Of a stretch of 61,070 nucleotides of DNA, positions 23,231 through 32,066 are shown in pieces. The notes beneath the pieces are model-generated. The model saw only the letters and a program-made list of their open reading frames with translations. It was not told where the DNA came from and did no database searches. This DNA comes from Dehalococcoidia bacterium (GTDB taxonomy: Bacteria > Chloroflexota > Dehalococcoidia > DSTF01 > JACRBR01): assembly GCA_040902535.1 (NCBI GenBank), contig JBBDXD010000015.1:1-61070 (forward strand). The letters are read 5' to 3'. The translations under genes and the position numbers were made by a program. Position 1 is the stretch's first letter. Every line of letters begins with the position of its first letter.

Positions 23231-23722
23231 GTGCTGCACGGACGCTTTGGCGATACTACGGGCAGACCATATCTCGAAGGGCGAGTCTACTTCCCGCGAT
23301 TTCGCCTGCATGGCGACGTCTCGTTTCTGGTCGACACCGGCGCCGACACAAGCCTCATCTCAGCTACTGACGCCATTCAAATCGGCATCGACTTCAGTGC
23401 CATCTCTCGAACGTCTGAAGCGCAGGGCATCGGAGGCATCGTAACCAGCTTCGTCGAGCCGGCGATCATTGTCTTCATCGAGCATGGTGTGGCGATCTGG
23501 GGGTATCGTGAAGACCTTGAAATTCTCCCACCACCTGACGCCGACGCGCACGACGGTTCGGAATTGATCGACGATCCGGATGAGTCTCTCAAACTGCCAT
23601 CGCTGCTCGGCCGCGAGATATTGGACCGTTGGCGCATGGTGTACCAGCCGTCAGCGGACGAATTGTCCTTCGAAGTCGTGTCAGCTGATTTCACGATCGA
23701 CCGTCGCACCTCCTCTCGATGA
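23231..23722 (+). CDS. Retropepsin-like aspartyl protease
   Basis: 163 residues from a GTG start. The active-site motif is FLVDTGADTSLIS (Asp35), the second hallmark LPSLLGREILDRW the hydrophobic-hydrophobic-Gly signature near the end. This matches single-domain retroviral-type proteases that work as dimers. No signal peptide, so a cytosolic target is likely. It directly follows the DUF5678-like gene (six bases); the small protein may be its substrate or partner. This pairing recurs in environmental genomes, from memory. Confidence 0.75.
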   Translation: MLHGRFGDTTGRPYLEGRVYFPRFRLHGDVSFLVDTGADTSLISATDAIQIGIDFSAISRTSEAQGIGGIVTSFVEPAIIVFIEHGVAIWGYREDLEILPPPDADAHDGSELIDDPDESLKLPSLLGREILDRWRMVYQPSADELSFEVVSADFTIDRRTSSR

Positions 23723-23742
23723 ACACGAAGCGGGCGTGCCCC

Positions 23743-25221
23743 TCACTCCCGCCGCCGCAACTGCGGAAACAAGATCACTTCCCGTATCGACGTGTTGCCC
23801 GTCAAAATCATCACCAGCCGGTCGATGCCCATCCCGAATCCGCCCGTCGGTGGCATCCCGTGCTCCAGCGCGATCAGAAACTCCTCGTCCAACGTCTCCA
23901 CTTCTTCGATGCCCGCGGCAGCCAGCCGCGCCTGCGTCTCCAGGCGCTCGCGCTGGTCGACGGGGTCGTTCAGCTCCGAGTACGCGTTGCCGATCTCGAA
24001 CCCTGCCATGAACACCTCGAACCGCTCGACGATGCCCGGCTCGCCGGCCTTGCTCTTCGCCAGCGGCGAGATCTCCTTCGGATAGTCGAGCAGGAACGTC
24101 GGCTGGATCAGCTTCGGCTCGACGTACACCGAAACCGCCTCTTCGAGCAGCTTGCCCCATGACCAGCCGGCGTCGACCTCGATCTTCCGGCGCTGCAACT
24201 CCCCGAGCAGCGCGTCACGCGTGCGAAACTCCTCGAAGTCGATGCCCGCGTGCTCGATCAACGCCTCGCGCATCGTGACGCGACGCCACGGCGGCGCCAG
24301 CTCGATCTCGTGCTCACCGAAGCGGATCACGGTGGAGCCGAGCACGTCGCTCGCCATGCCGGACACCATCTCCTCCGCCATCGCAGCGACCGCCTGATAG
24401 TCGGCGTACGCCTCGTACGTTTCGAGCATCGTGAACTCGGGGTTGTACTTCCACGACACGCCTTCGTTGCGGAAGATGCGGCTCATCTCGTACACGCGGT
24501 CGAAGCCGCCGATGATCAGCCGCTTGAGGTGCAGCTCAAGCGAGATGCGCAGGTAAAAATCCTGGTCGAGCGCGCGATGATGCGTGACGAACGGCGTCGC
24601 GGCCGCGCCGCCTGCCTCCGCCTGCAGCACCGGCGTGTCCACTTCGATGAAGCCGCGTTCGTCCAGGAATCGGCGTATCCACGAGAGGACGCGCGCGCGC
24701 GTGCGAAAGATCTCGCGCACCTCCGCATTCGCCATCAGGTCCAGGTAGCGTTGCCGGTAGCGGATCTCGATGTCCTCGATGCCGTGCCACTTCTCCGGCG
24801 GCGGCCGCAGCGCCTTCGACACCATGGCGAACTCGCGCACCTCGACGCTCACTTCGCCGGCGCGCGTGCGCATCAGCGGACCGCTCGCCGCCATGAAGTC
24901 TCCCAGGTCGAAGTCGTCGAGCTGTTCGAACGCGTCGCCGAGCACGTCGCGCTTGAAGAACGCCTGGATGCGTCCCGTGCCGTCGCGCAGGTCCATGAAC
25001 GCCGCCTTGCCCATGTCGCGACGCGCCGTGACGCGTCCGGTGACGCTCACGTGCGGAGCGTCCCCGGCGCTGCCTGCCGCCTCCCACGCCTCGAACGCCG
25101 CGACGGCCTCCTCCGACGTATGCGTGCGCACGACGCGCGGCGGATACGGGTCGATGCCGCGCGCGCGGATCCGCTGCAGTTTCTCCATCCGTTGCGCGAT
25201 CAGTTCATCTTCGCCCGGCAT
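23743..25221 (-). CDS. lysS: Lysyl-tRNA synthetase, class II
   Basis: 492 residues, normal family length. N-terminal OB fold for anticodon binding ([20 protein letters not shown]), class II motif 2 ([20 protein letters not shown]) and motif 3 ([14 protein letters not shown]) are all present. It charges tRNA-Lys, including the tRNA-Lys(TTT) whose gene holds the mobile array in this window. greA lies upstream on the same strand, but a hairpin terminator (25303-25326) separates the two, so lysS probably also has its own promoter. Confidence 0.97.
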   Translation of the reverse strand: MPGEDELIAQRMEKLQRIRARGIDPYPPRVVRTHTSEEAVAAFEAWEAAGSAGDAPHVSVTGRVTARRDMGKAAFMDLRDGTGRIQAFFKRDVLGDAFEQLDDFDLGDFMAASGPLMRTRAGEVSVEVREFAMVSKALRPPPEKWHGIEDIEIRYRQRYLDLMANAEVREIFRTRARVLSWIRRFLDERGFIEVDTPVLQAEAGGAAATPFVTHHRALDQDFYLRISLELHLKRLIIGGFDRVYEMSRIFRNEGVSWKYNPEFTMLETYEAYADYQAVAAMAEEMVSGMASDVLGSTVIRFGEHEIELAPPWRRVTMREALIEHAGIDFEEFRTRDALLGELQRRKIEVDAGWSWGKLLEEAVSVYVEPKLIQPTFLLDYPKEISPLAKSKAGEPGIVERFEVFMAGFEIGNAYSELNDPVDQRERLETQARLAAAGIEEVETLDEEFLIALEHGMPPTGGFGMGIDRLVMILTGNTSIREVILFPQLRRRE

Positions 25222-25302
25222 CGTCTGTCACCTTCCGCGTCAGGCCGCCCCAAGTCGGTTTTACCGCTCGATACTAGTGCATACACCGCAAGGCACGAGA
25301 AA

Positions 25303-25326
25303 GGGCGGTCGCCGCAACGACCGCCC
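25303..25326 (-). terminator. Terminator between greA and lysS
   Basis: A 9-bp stem (GGGCGGTCG / CGACCGCCC) with a six-base loop, followed on the minus strand by TTTCTCG, 28 bases after the greA stop. Confidence 0.7.
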
Positions 25327-25353
25327 CTTGCATCCTGATCGTGCGGTCGCGCG

Positions 25354-25824
25354 CTAACTGATCTTCGTGATCTTCAGCGTCACCAGGCCCTTCGGCACGT
25401 TCACCTGCACCTCTTCGTTGACCTTCTTGCCCATCAGCGCGCGCCCCACCGGCGACTCGTTGCTGATCCGGCCGTCGCGCGGATCAGCCTCCGCCGGCCC
25501 GACGATCGTGTACTCGCTTAACCCTCCATCGCTGCTCTTCACCTTGACGGTGCTGCCGAGGATGACGAGCTTCGACTTGTGCGCGCCGTCTTCATCGATG
25601 ATCGCCGCGTTCTGGATCAGCGCCTGGAGCTGTTGGATGCGCCCCTCGACCATTGCCTGCTCGTTCTTCGCGTCCTCATACTCGGCGTTGTTCTGCGTGC
25701 TCGAAAGTTCCTTCGCCTGCTTGATCTTCTCGGCGACCTCGGGCCGCCGCACCGTCTCCAGGTGGCGCAGTTCGCGCTCGATCTTCGTCAGACCTTCGCG
25801 TGTAATGGGCTGAGGCTTGTCCAT
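25354..25824 (-). CDS. greA: Transcription elongation factor GreA
   Basis: 156 residues. The N-terminal coiled coil (about 5-75: ELRHLETVRRPEVAEKIKQA, DAKNEQAMVEGRIQQLQALI) carries the acidic tip residues, and the C-terminal FKBP-like domain ends with PVGRALMGKKVNEEVQVNVP. It rescues backtracked RNA polymerase by stimulating transcript cleavage. The 5' leader has a consensus promoter followed at once by an intrinsic terminator, so part of transcription should end before the gene. Confidence 0.96.
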   Translation of the reverse strand: MDKPQPITREGLTKIERELRHLETVRRPEVAEKIKQAKELSSTQNNAEYEDAKNEQAMVEGRIQQLQALIQNAAIIDEDGAHKSKLVILGSTVKVKSSDGGLSEYTIVGPAEADPRDGRISNESPVGRALMGKKVNEEVQVNVPKGLVTLKITKIS

Positions 25825-25900
25825 GGTGTCCCCCGTTCCGTCGGCGTCAATGCTGTTAGACGCTTCGGCTGGAGCAAGCTGTGGGCGATCCGGAAACGAG

Positions 25901-25927
25901 AAAAAAACTGAGGCGCCGGGCCTCAGT
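25901..25927 (-). terminator. Intrinsic terminator in the greA leader
   Basis: On the minus strand CTGAGGC-N5-GCCTCAG is followed by seven T (25907-25901). It lies about 10 to 36 bases after the predicted start of transcription and 77 bases before the greA start codon. It could act as an attenuator producing a very short RNA. Confidence 0.75.
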
Positions 25928-25943
25928 AGCGGTTCGTCGCGGG

Positions 25944-25972
25944 ATTATACAGCCGTCCGTAGGGCCTGTAAA
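25944..25972 (-). promoter_or_regulatory. Consensus promoter for greA
   Basis: TTTACA (25967-25972) and TATAAT (25944-25949) on the minus strand are separated by exactly 17 bases. Start of transcription would be near 25937. The rest of the 327-base gap (25973-26151) contains no gene that I can support. Confidence 0.8.
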
Positions 25973-26151
25973 GGCTCCAATGTTGCACTTTCATTGCTAC
26001 CCCGCCGCTGCTCCGCCGAAGGTGGACATCTATGATTTGCCCTTTGCGGGCTGCATCGCCACACTTCCCCGCGTGACCGGCCACCGGCCGTCGCGCCAGA
26101 TCCGACACGGAGGTACGGGCCGCTCAGCGCCACGCCGGCGCGCGGCCGCAT

Positions 26152-27831
26152 ATGGCTAGCGAGCAGCGGGGTCCGTTCGACCGGATCCTCAAGACCACCA
26201 CCCCACCCCCGGCCGGCGAGCCCGAACGCCGCGACCGTTCCGCCATCTACATCGGCGGCACGATCATCGGACTCGCGATCCTCCTGCTCGTGCTCGTGTT
26301 GCCGCCCATCTCGATCCTCAGCGGCGATGGCAGCGCGGACATCCCGAGCGGCCCCGGCGATGCTGATTCGTTGAGTTCCGAACGGCGCGGCGGCGTCCCC
26401 AAACTTCCCGCCGGCCTCGAAGCCGTCAGCGGACTCTTCGACATGTCAGCGCCCGAAGATCAGCGCGGCGCCTCCGCGATCACGATCAGCCTCGATGAGG
26501 CGCAGACCGACGCGCGCAACCTCGCCCTCTACTCCTATATCGACAGCGCCTGGCAGCGCCTCAGCGATGTGACGCTCGTCGCGAACGGCGACGCCGTGCG
26601 TGGCGAACTCGGCGCGCTGCCCGGCAACGTCATCGTCCTGCGCCGCAGCGCGACGCTGCTGCAGGTCGCCGGCTCGATCCCCGCCGGCACGAACATCGAT
26701 CCCGGTGCGGAGGCGGTGCTCACAACGCTGCACCCGATCGTCTTCATTCCCGCCGATGATGGCGCGCTTGCAGGCGAGCCGCCCGCCGTGCCGGGGCCCG
26801 CGTACCGCGTCGTGCCGGGCCTCGTCGCACCCGTGCCCGAGGTCGTCGACAACATCCTCCGCTCGACGGAACTGCGGCCCGCGCACGCCACCGCGATCGC
26901 CGCCCAGGTCACGCAGGGCAACTACGCCGGCATCCTCGTCGACTATCGCAACGTCAACGAGACGCTCGGCGAGCAGTACACCGATTTCGTCCGCCAACTC
27001 GCCGATGCGCTGCACGCCGATGGCCGCACCCTCACCCTGTTGCTGCCCATGCCGCTCAGGGAGGGCGGCGAGATGCAGACCGGCGCCTTCGACTGGGAAG
27101 CGCTCGGCGGACTCGCCGATAGCATCGAGATGCTCGGCGAACCCGACCAGGAACTCTACTTCCAGCGCACCGAAGAAGCGCTCGACTACATCGTCGAGCG
27201 CGTCGACCGCAGCAAGGTCCTGATCACCGTCACCACGTTGAGCACAGAGCGCGGCGGCGATGGCCTGCGCACGCTCCCCTTCAACGACGCCATGGCGCTC
27301 GCCAGCCAGATCAGCGTCGTCAACGAAGGGGAGATCGTGCCCAACGCGCAGGTGCCGCTCATCGCCCGCAACCTGGCGCAGAGCGAGGGCTCGAGCGGCC
27401 TCCACTGGGACGACGCCGCGCGATCCGTGACGTTTGCCTACCCCGGCCTCGGCGGCCGACGCACCGCCTGGGTCGCCAACCAGTTCAGCATCCGCTTCCG
27501 GCTCGAACTGGCGCAGCGCTACAACCTGGGCGGCGTCGCCTTCAACGACGTCTCCGTCGAAAGCGGCGGCGCCAACGTCTGGCCGGCCGTGCAGGAGATC
27601 GCCGACACCGGCAGCACGACGCTCTCGAAGCCGAACGGCGAGCTGTTCGTGCCGCAGTGGTCCGCCAACCAGGGCACCGTTAGCCCGGCAACCGGCGACG
27701 CCGTCACATGGACATCGCCCGCCGATCCCGGCACCTACGAGATCACGATCATCATCAGCGATGGCGTGCTTCGCCTGGCGCAACGCTCGGCGCTAAACGT
27801 CGTGCCGCCGCCCGCCGCCGAAGGCGAGTAG
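26152..27831 (+). CDS. Membrane-anchored GH18-like barrel protein with degenerate active site
   Basis: 559 residues. A cytoplasmic N-terminus of about 30 residues, one membrane helix (about 32-55: IYIGGTIIGLAILLLVLVLP), then a large extracellular part. Residues about 220-500 resemble a GH18 TIM barrel: GNYAGILVDYRNVNETLGEQ corresponds to the catalytic strand, but the DxxDxDxE motif is lost (VDYRN). Later segments ALDYIVERVDRSKVLITVTT and YNLGGVAFNDVSVES fit the same fold. It probably binds rather than cleaves a polysaccharide. A Pro/Ser-rich linker follows the membrane helix; a C-terminal beta domain ends the protein. Confidence 0.65.
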   Translation: MASEQRGPFDRILKTTTPPPAGEPERRDRSAIYIGGTIIGLAILLLVLVLPPISILSGDGSADIPSGPGDADSLSSERRGGVPKLPAGLEAVSGLFDMSAPEDQRGASAITISLDEAQTDARNLALYSYIDSAWQRLSDVTLVANGDAVRGELGALPGNVIVLRRSATLLQVAGSIPAGTNIDPGAEAVLTTLHPIVFIPADDGALAGEPPAVPGPAYRVVPGLVAPVPEVVDNILRSTELRPAHATAIAAQVTQGNYAGILVDYRNVNETLGEQYTDFVRQLADALHADGRTLTLLLPMPLREGGEMQTGAFDWEALGGLADSIEMLGEPDQELYFQRTEEALDYIVERVDRSKVLITVTTLSTERGGDGLRTLPFNDAMALASQISVVNEGEIVPNAQVPLIARNLAQSEGSSGLHWDDAARSVTFAYPGLGGRRTAWVANQFSIRFRLELAQRYNLGGVAFNDVSVESGGANVWPAVQEIADTGSTTLSKPNGELFVPQWSANQGTVSPATGDAVTWTSPADPGTYEITIIISDGVLRLAQRSALNVVPPPAAEGE

Positions 27832-27840
27832 CGCGTCCCC

Positions 27841-28413
27841 ATGCGCGTGATCGCCGGCTCCGCACGCGGGCGCGCGCTCAAAAGCCCGCCGAAACCGAAA
27901 GCCGCCGGCAAGCCCGGCATCCGCCCCACATCCGACATGGTCCGCGGCGTCATCTTCGACATGCTCGATGCCCTCGGAGCCGACTATCAGCGCGTGCTCG
28001 ACCTCTATGCGGGCACCGGCGCGCTCGGCATCGAAGCGCTCAGCCGCGGCGAGGGCACGGCCGACTTCGTCGACAGCGACGGCACCGCAGCCAACGTCAT
28101 CACCGAGAACCTCCGCGCCACCGGGTTCGCCGCGCGCGCGAGGCTGCACCGCTTCGATGCGAAGCAGGCCGTGTCAAGGCTCCAGGGTCCGTACACCCTC
28201 GTCCTCTCGGACCCCCCGTATTACGATGAGGACGCCTTCGAGGCGGCGCGCGCCGTCGCGGAGTCGCCGCTCGCCACCGACGCGACGGTGATCGTCGTCG
28301 AGCACGAGCGGCGCAGCGCCCCGCCCGATGCGCTCGGGCCGCTGCCGCTCTACCGTTCGAGGCGGCACGGCGATACGGTCGTGTCGATCTACGCGCAGGA
28401 GGATGCCGAGTGA
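27841..28413 (+). CDS. rsmD: 16S rRNA (guanine966-N2)-methyltransferase
   Basis: 190 residues. The N-terminus MRVIAGSARGRALKSP and the following RPTSDMVRGVIFDMLDALG are the family hallmarks; motif I is VLDLYAGTGALGIEALSRG and the catalytic N-methylation motif is SDPPYY. It methylates G966 in the small-subunit rRNA. It lies nine bases after the GH18-like gene and overlaps coaD by four bases (GTGA), the well-known rsmD-coaD pair. Confidence is high. Confidence 0.95.
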   Translation: MRVIAGSARGRALKSPPKPKAAGKPGIRPTSDMVRGVIFDMLDALGADYQRVLDLYAGTGALGIEALSRGEGTADFVDSDGTAANVITENLRATGFAARARLHRFDAKQAVSRLQGPYTLVLSDPPYYDEDAFEAARAVAESPLATDATVIVVEHERRSAPPDALGPLPLYRSRRHGDTVVSIYAQEDAE

Positions 28414-28892
28414 TTGTCGCGATCTATCCGGGCCGCTTCGACCCCGTCACCAACGGCCACCGCGGCATCGCCCGCCGCGCGGCGCGCCTCTTCGATCGCG
28501 TGATCGTCGCCCCCGTCGAACTGCACGAGAGCAACTCGCTCTTCCCAACAAACGTGCGCTGCGACATGTTTCGCGAAGCCATCGCCGACTGCCCGAACAT
28601 CGAAGTGCAGTCGTACTCGGGCCTCACCGTCGACTTCGCGAAAGCGCAGGGCGCGACCGTCATCGTCCGCTCCATGCGCGCCGTCACCGACTTCGAGGCC
28701 GAGTTCGACATGGCGCTCATGAACCAGAAGATGGCGCCGGGTATCGAATCGATCTATCTGATGGCCAGTTTGGAGCACCTCTTCATCAGCGGTACGCGCA
28801 TTCGCGAGGTATCCGCGCTGGGGTATGATGTGTCCGACTTGGTACCGCCGCACGTCTGGAAGGCGTTGCAGGCCAAGTTCCACAAGACTTGA
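28410..28892 (+). CDS. coaD: Phosphopantetheine adenylyltransferase
   Basis: 160 residues with GTG start inside the rsmD stop. Nucleotidyltransferase motif PGRFDPVTNGHRGIARRAAR holds the TNGH active site; later SGTRIREVSALG is the ISSTxVR-like motif. It makes dephospho-CoA from phosphopantetheine and ATP in CoA biosynthesis. Translationally coupled to rsmD. The downstream coiled-coil gene follows after 82 bases. Confidence 0.95.
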   Translation: MIVAIYPGRFDPVTNGHRGIARRAARLFDRVIVAPVELHESNSLFPTNVRCDMFREAIADCPNIEVQSYSGLTVDFAKAQGATVIVRSMRAVTDFEAEFDMALMNQKMAPGIESIYLMASLEHLFISGTRIREVSALGYDVSDLVPPHVWKALQAKFHKT

Positions 28893-28974
28893 TCGGTGCG
28901 CCCGCGCAGGCGCCGTGACCTAACGAACGGACCGCCGACGGGCATTCGCGCCGCGGCACGCAGGGAGGTGCGCC

Positions 28975-29505
28975 ATCGACTCGCTACACCTGATCGACCG
29001 GCTCGAAGAGATGGTGGCGGAGGGCCGCCGAATGCCTATCGGCGCCGGCGTCGTCGTCGACCGCAGGCGCCTGCTCGACCTCGTCGACCAGATGCGCGCC
29101 GCACTGCCCAACGAGATCAAGGAAGCCGAAGACATCCTCCGCCGCCGCGATGAGATCATGCGCCGCGCCGACGAGGAAGCGCAGATCAAGGTGCGCCGCG
29201 GACAGGAGCAGGTCGAACAGCTCCTGGAACACGAATCGATCGTGCACGAGGCGCAGGCCCGCGCGGAGATGATCGTCCGCGAGGCCGAAGCGCGCGGCGA
29301 CCGCATGCTTCTCGACTCCGAACAGCAGGGCCGCTCACGCATGGCCGAAGCAGACAAGCTTGCCGGCGAGCAGATGGACGAAGCGGACCGCTACGCCCTC
29401 GAGATGCTCCGCCGCCTCGACGACCAGCTCCAGGCATTCACAAAGAACGTCAAAACCGCCCTCGACTCGCTGGAAACCCGCCCCGTCGAAGCCGGCGTAG
29501 AGTAG
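28975..29505 (+). CDS. Coiled-coil protein (ATP-synthase B / DivIVA-like), apparent ATC start
   Basis: The conserved protein begins DSLHLIDRLEEMVAEGRRMP, whose frame has no ATG, GTG or TTG before it. An ATC at 28975 lies six bases after a strong AGGGAGG (28962-28968), an ideal spacing, so initiation there (176 residues) is the simplest reading; otherwise the first ATG is 29011 (164 residues). The rest is a long Glu/Arg-rich coiled coil (EAEDILRRRDEIMRRADEEA and following heptads), soluble. Similar proteins follow coaD in related genomes, from memory. Possibly a cell-division or envelope scaffold. Confidence 0.65.
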   Translation: MDSLHLIDRLEEMVAEGRRMPIGAGVVVDRRRLLDLVDQMRAALPNEIKEAEDILRRRDEIMRRADEEAQIKVRRGQEQVEQLLEHESIVHEAQARAEMIVREAEARGDRMLLDSEQQGRSRMAEADKLAGEQMDEADRYALEMLRRLDDQLQAFTKNVKTALDSLETRPVEAGVE

Positions 29506-29871
29506 CCCGCGCGAGGCGAATGATCCCGTCATTTAGAGCGCACAATCCCGTCATTCAGAGCGAAGCGAAGAATCTCCCAGCACGACAACCTGCATCGCGC
29601 AGCCCCAACCACCCAACGCAGCACCGACGAAAAGTAGGGACGTACCTTCAGGTCCGTCCGCGCGCGGATGCTCCCGCGCGCAGGGGCGGGGCGGCGACGC
29701 TCGGTGACACGCGACGCACCCGATCACCACGCACCCGTCATTCAGAGCAAAGCGAAGAATCTCCCATCACGGCAGACATGAATAGCAACCGGCCCATGCA
29801 CCGCACGACCGAAAGCGAACCTTGGATCCAATCTCGTAGTCAAGCGGGCTTTCAGCCCGCGATGCCGAGTC
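29506..29871. repeat. Intergenic repeat cluster 1
   Basis: 366 bases without a gene. Contains a partial GTCATTTAGAGCGCACAA (29528), full repeats GTCATTCAGAGCGAAGCGAA... at 29550-29579 and 29737-29767, and a longer unit of about 85 bases (about 29610-29693) that recurs at about 50994-51080. A GCGGGCT-TTC-AGCCCGC hairpin lies at 29851-29867. Confidence 0.8.
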
Positions 29872-30804
29872 TCAGCCCGCAGCGACCGGCGACAGCGCGA
29901 AGCGCACGCCGGTAAGCTCCTCAGACATCTCCCAGAGCCGCCTCGCCGCTGCTTCGTCCTTCGATGCCGGCGTCGAATCGACCTTCTCCGGGTAGCCGCG
30001 CTGCTCGAAGAAGCCGTCCGGTCCGTAGTACTCGCCGCCCTCGACGTCGGGAACCGTCGCCGCGTACAGCGTCGGCAACGCGCCCTTCTCGGCGCTCTGC
30101 GCGAGGACCACGTTCGTGATCGACATCAAGAAGCGCTCGTGTGCCGGCACTGCGGCCGACTGCAGGTTCGTCGCGGCATAGCCCGGGTGCGCCGCGACGC
30201 TGCGCACGAGAGACGACACGGCGCGAAGACGCCGGTCCAACTCAAACGCGAACAGCAAGTTCGCGAGCTTCGACTGCCCGTACGCGCTCCAGCGCCCGTA
30301 CTTCTTCTCGCCCTGCAGATCATCGAAGGCCATGCGCCCCATGCGATGCGCCCCGCTGCTCACCGTCACCACGCGTGCGCCGTCCCGCGTCATGTGCCCG
30401 AGCAGCAGGCCCGTCAGCGCGAAGTGCCCCAGATGGTTCGTGCCGAACTGCATCTCGAAGCCGTCTTCGGTGAGCCGCCGCGGCGCCCCCATCACGCCGG
30501 CGTTGTTGATCAGCAGGTCCAGCGACCCGTGCTCCGCTCCGAAGCGCGCCCCGAACTCACGCACCGACGCCAGGCTGCCGAGATCAAGCGCGGCGCACGT
30601 CACCGAAGCCCCCCGCGCCGCAACCGCGATCTCTCGCACGGCCACCGCCCCCTTCTCGACGTTGCGGCAGGCCAAGATCACCCGCGCGCCCGCCTTCGCC
30701 AGCTCGCGCGCCGTCACCAGCCCGAGGCCGCTGTTGGCGCCTGTCACCACCGCCGTGCGCCCGCTCTGATCGGGGATCTGTGCCGCTGTCCACTTTGTGC
30801 TCAT
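29872..30804 (-). CDS. Short-chain dehydrogenase/reductase, retinol-dehydrogenase-like
   Basis: 310 residues. NAD(P) motif TAVVTGANSGLG at residues 17-28, NNAGVMG, Ser in VVTVSSGAHRMG and catalytic YGQSK. Length and the C-terminal part (DGFFEQRGYPEKVDSTPASK) match the long SDR group that includes retinol dehydrogenases and protochlorophyllide reductase-like enzymes; related members oxidise or reduce various lipophilic alcohols. The motif CRNVEKG after the second strand suggests NADPH preference. It stands next to a second SDR in the same orientation, 102 bases away. Confidence 0.88.
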   Translation of the reverse strand: MSTKWTAAQIPDQSGRTAVVTGANSGLGLVTARELAKAGARVILACRNVEKGAVAVREIAVAARGASVTCAALDLGSLASVREFGARFGAEHGSLDLLINNAGVMGAPRRLTEDGFEMQFGTNHLGHFALTGLLLGHMTRDGARVVTVSSGAHRMGRMAFDDLQGEKKYGRWSAYGQSKLANLLFAFELDRRLRAVSSLVRSVAAHPGYAATNLQSAAVPAHERFLMSITNVVLAQSAEKGALPTLYAATVPDVEGGEYYGPDGFFEQRGYPEKVDSTPASKDEAAARRLWEMSEELTGVRFALSPVAAG

Positions 30805-30906
30805 GCCCGCCTCCTGCTGACGATGATCCTACTCCCCACGTCAAGACTCCCGCTCAAGTAACACCGGCCACCACTCACCAGCGACCAGCGACCAACCACC
30901 AGTCAA

Positions 30907-31743
30907 TTAGTCCCACCAGTCCAGCGTCTGCCGCATCGCCGCCTCGAAACCCTCGAAGTCCGTCTGCTTCCGCACCGCGCCGATCAGCTGCGCGTCGCCG
31001 CCGACCAGCCATCGCAATCGCGGCGTGTCTGTGTACGCCGCTTCGACGATTGTCTTCGCGACGTCCTGCGGGTCGTTGACCACTTCCGGGTTCGAAAGCT
31101 TCCCGCGAGCGACGTGAAAACGTTCCGACGTCCCCCAGTACGGCGATGTCTCGTTGAAGCGCTTCGCCCGTACGATGTTGCCGCCGAACGAAGTCTCGAA
31201 CGCGCCCGGCTCGATCAGCGCCACGCGCACGCCGAACGGCCGCACCTCGTAGTGCATCGTCTCCGTGATCGCCTCCAGCGCGTGCTTCGACGCGGAGTAG
31301 TAGCCCGCATACGGCACGCCTACGATCCCGGCGACCGACGACAGGTTGATGATCGTGCCGGCGCCGCGCTTCCGCATGTCCGGCAGCACCGACTTGATCA
31401 CACGCAGCGTGCCGATGACGTTCGTCTCGAACTGGCGGCGCACTTCGTCTTCGCTCGCATCCTCGACCGACGACCGCACTTCGAAGCCGGCGTTGTTCAC
31501 CAGCACGTCGATCGGCGCCGCCTTCTGCGCTTCGGCGATCGCCGCATCGATCGACGACTGGTCGAGCAGGTCGAGCCGCAGCACCTGCACGTCCAGACTC
31601 TCCTTCGCCGCCGCCGCCTGCAGGTCGCCTGCTTTCGACGTGTCACGCATCGTCGCGAAGACGTGGTCGCCGCGACGCGCGAACTCCAACGCCGCCAACA
31701 GCCCGAAGCCGCTGCTGCACCCGGTAATCAGTACGTTCGACAT
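30907..31743 (-). CDS. Classical short-chain dehydrogenase
   Basis: 278 residues. Cofactor motif VLITGCSSGFGLLAALEFAR, NNAGFE, Ser in IINLSSVAGIVG and catalytic YYSASKHALEA are complete. The sequence belongs to the common family often annotated as SDR-family oxidoreductase; the acid after the second strand and Arg33 (MRDTSKAG) favour NADPH. The substrate is unknown. A G-run and tandem repeats start 15 bases before its start codon, so its promoter region is unusual. Confidence 0.88.
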   Translation of the reverse strand: MSNVLITGCSSGFGLLAALEFARRGDHVFATMRDTSKAGDLQAAAAKESLDVQVLRLDLLDQSSIDAAIAEAQKAAPIDVLVNNAGFEVRSSVEDASEDEVRRQFETNVIGTLRVIKSVLPDMRKRGAGTIINLSSVAGIVGVPYAGYYSASKHALEAITETMHYEVRPFGVRVALIEPGAFETSFGGNIVRAKRFNETSPYWGTSERFHVARGKLSNPEVVNDPQDVAKTIVEAAYTDTPRLRWLVGGDAQLIGAVRKQTDFEGFEAAMRQTLDWWD

Positions 31744-31757
31744 GTGTCTCTCCTTAC

Positions 31758-32066
31758 TCTGTGGCGGGGGGGGGGGGGGGGGTTTTCCCCCCCGCGACTC
31801 CGACGCTCGTTACGCACAACACATCGCCTCCGCATCCTGTAGCGGGGGCGTTCCGCCCGCGACCCCAACCTCATCCACCAGCCTGCCCACGCACGCACAT
31901 CGCCCACGCATCCTGTGGCGCGGTCTTTCAGCCCGCGACCCCAACCTCATCCGCCAGCCTGCCTACGCCGCAACATTGCCCACGCATCCTGTGGCGCGGT
32001 CTTTCAGCCCGCGACTCCAACCCTCAACCACCAGCCCGCTTACGCCCGCAACATCGCCCACGCACA
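31758..32066. repeat. Tandem 75-80 bp repeats with a G17 run
   Basis: Four diverged copies start at about 31758, 31838, 31913 and 31989, each running from CTGTGGCG...CCCGCGAC to ACATCGCCCACGCA. The last copy reaches into the 3' end of the TetR gene, so the unit seems derived from that gene end. The first copy contains 17 G (31766-31782), then TTTT and seven C, which can fold back. Confidence 0.8.
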
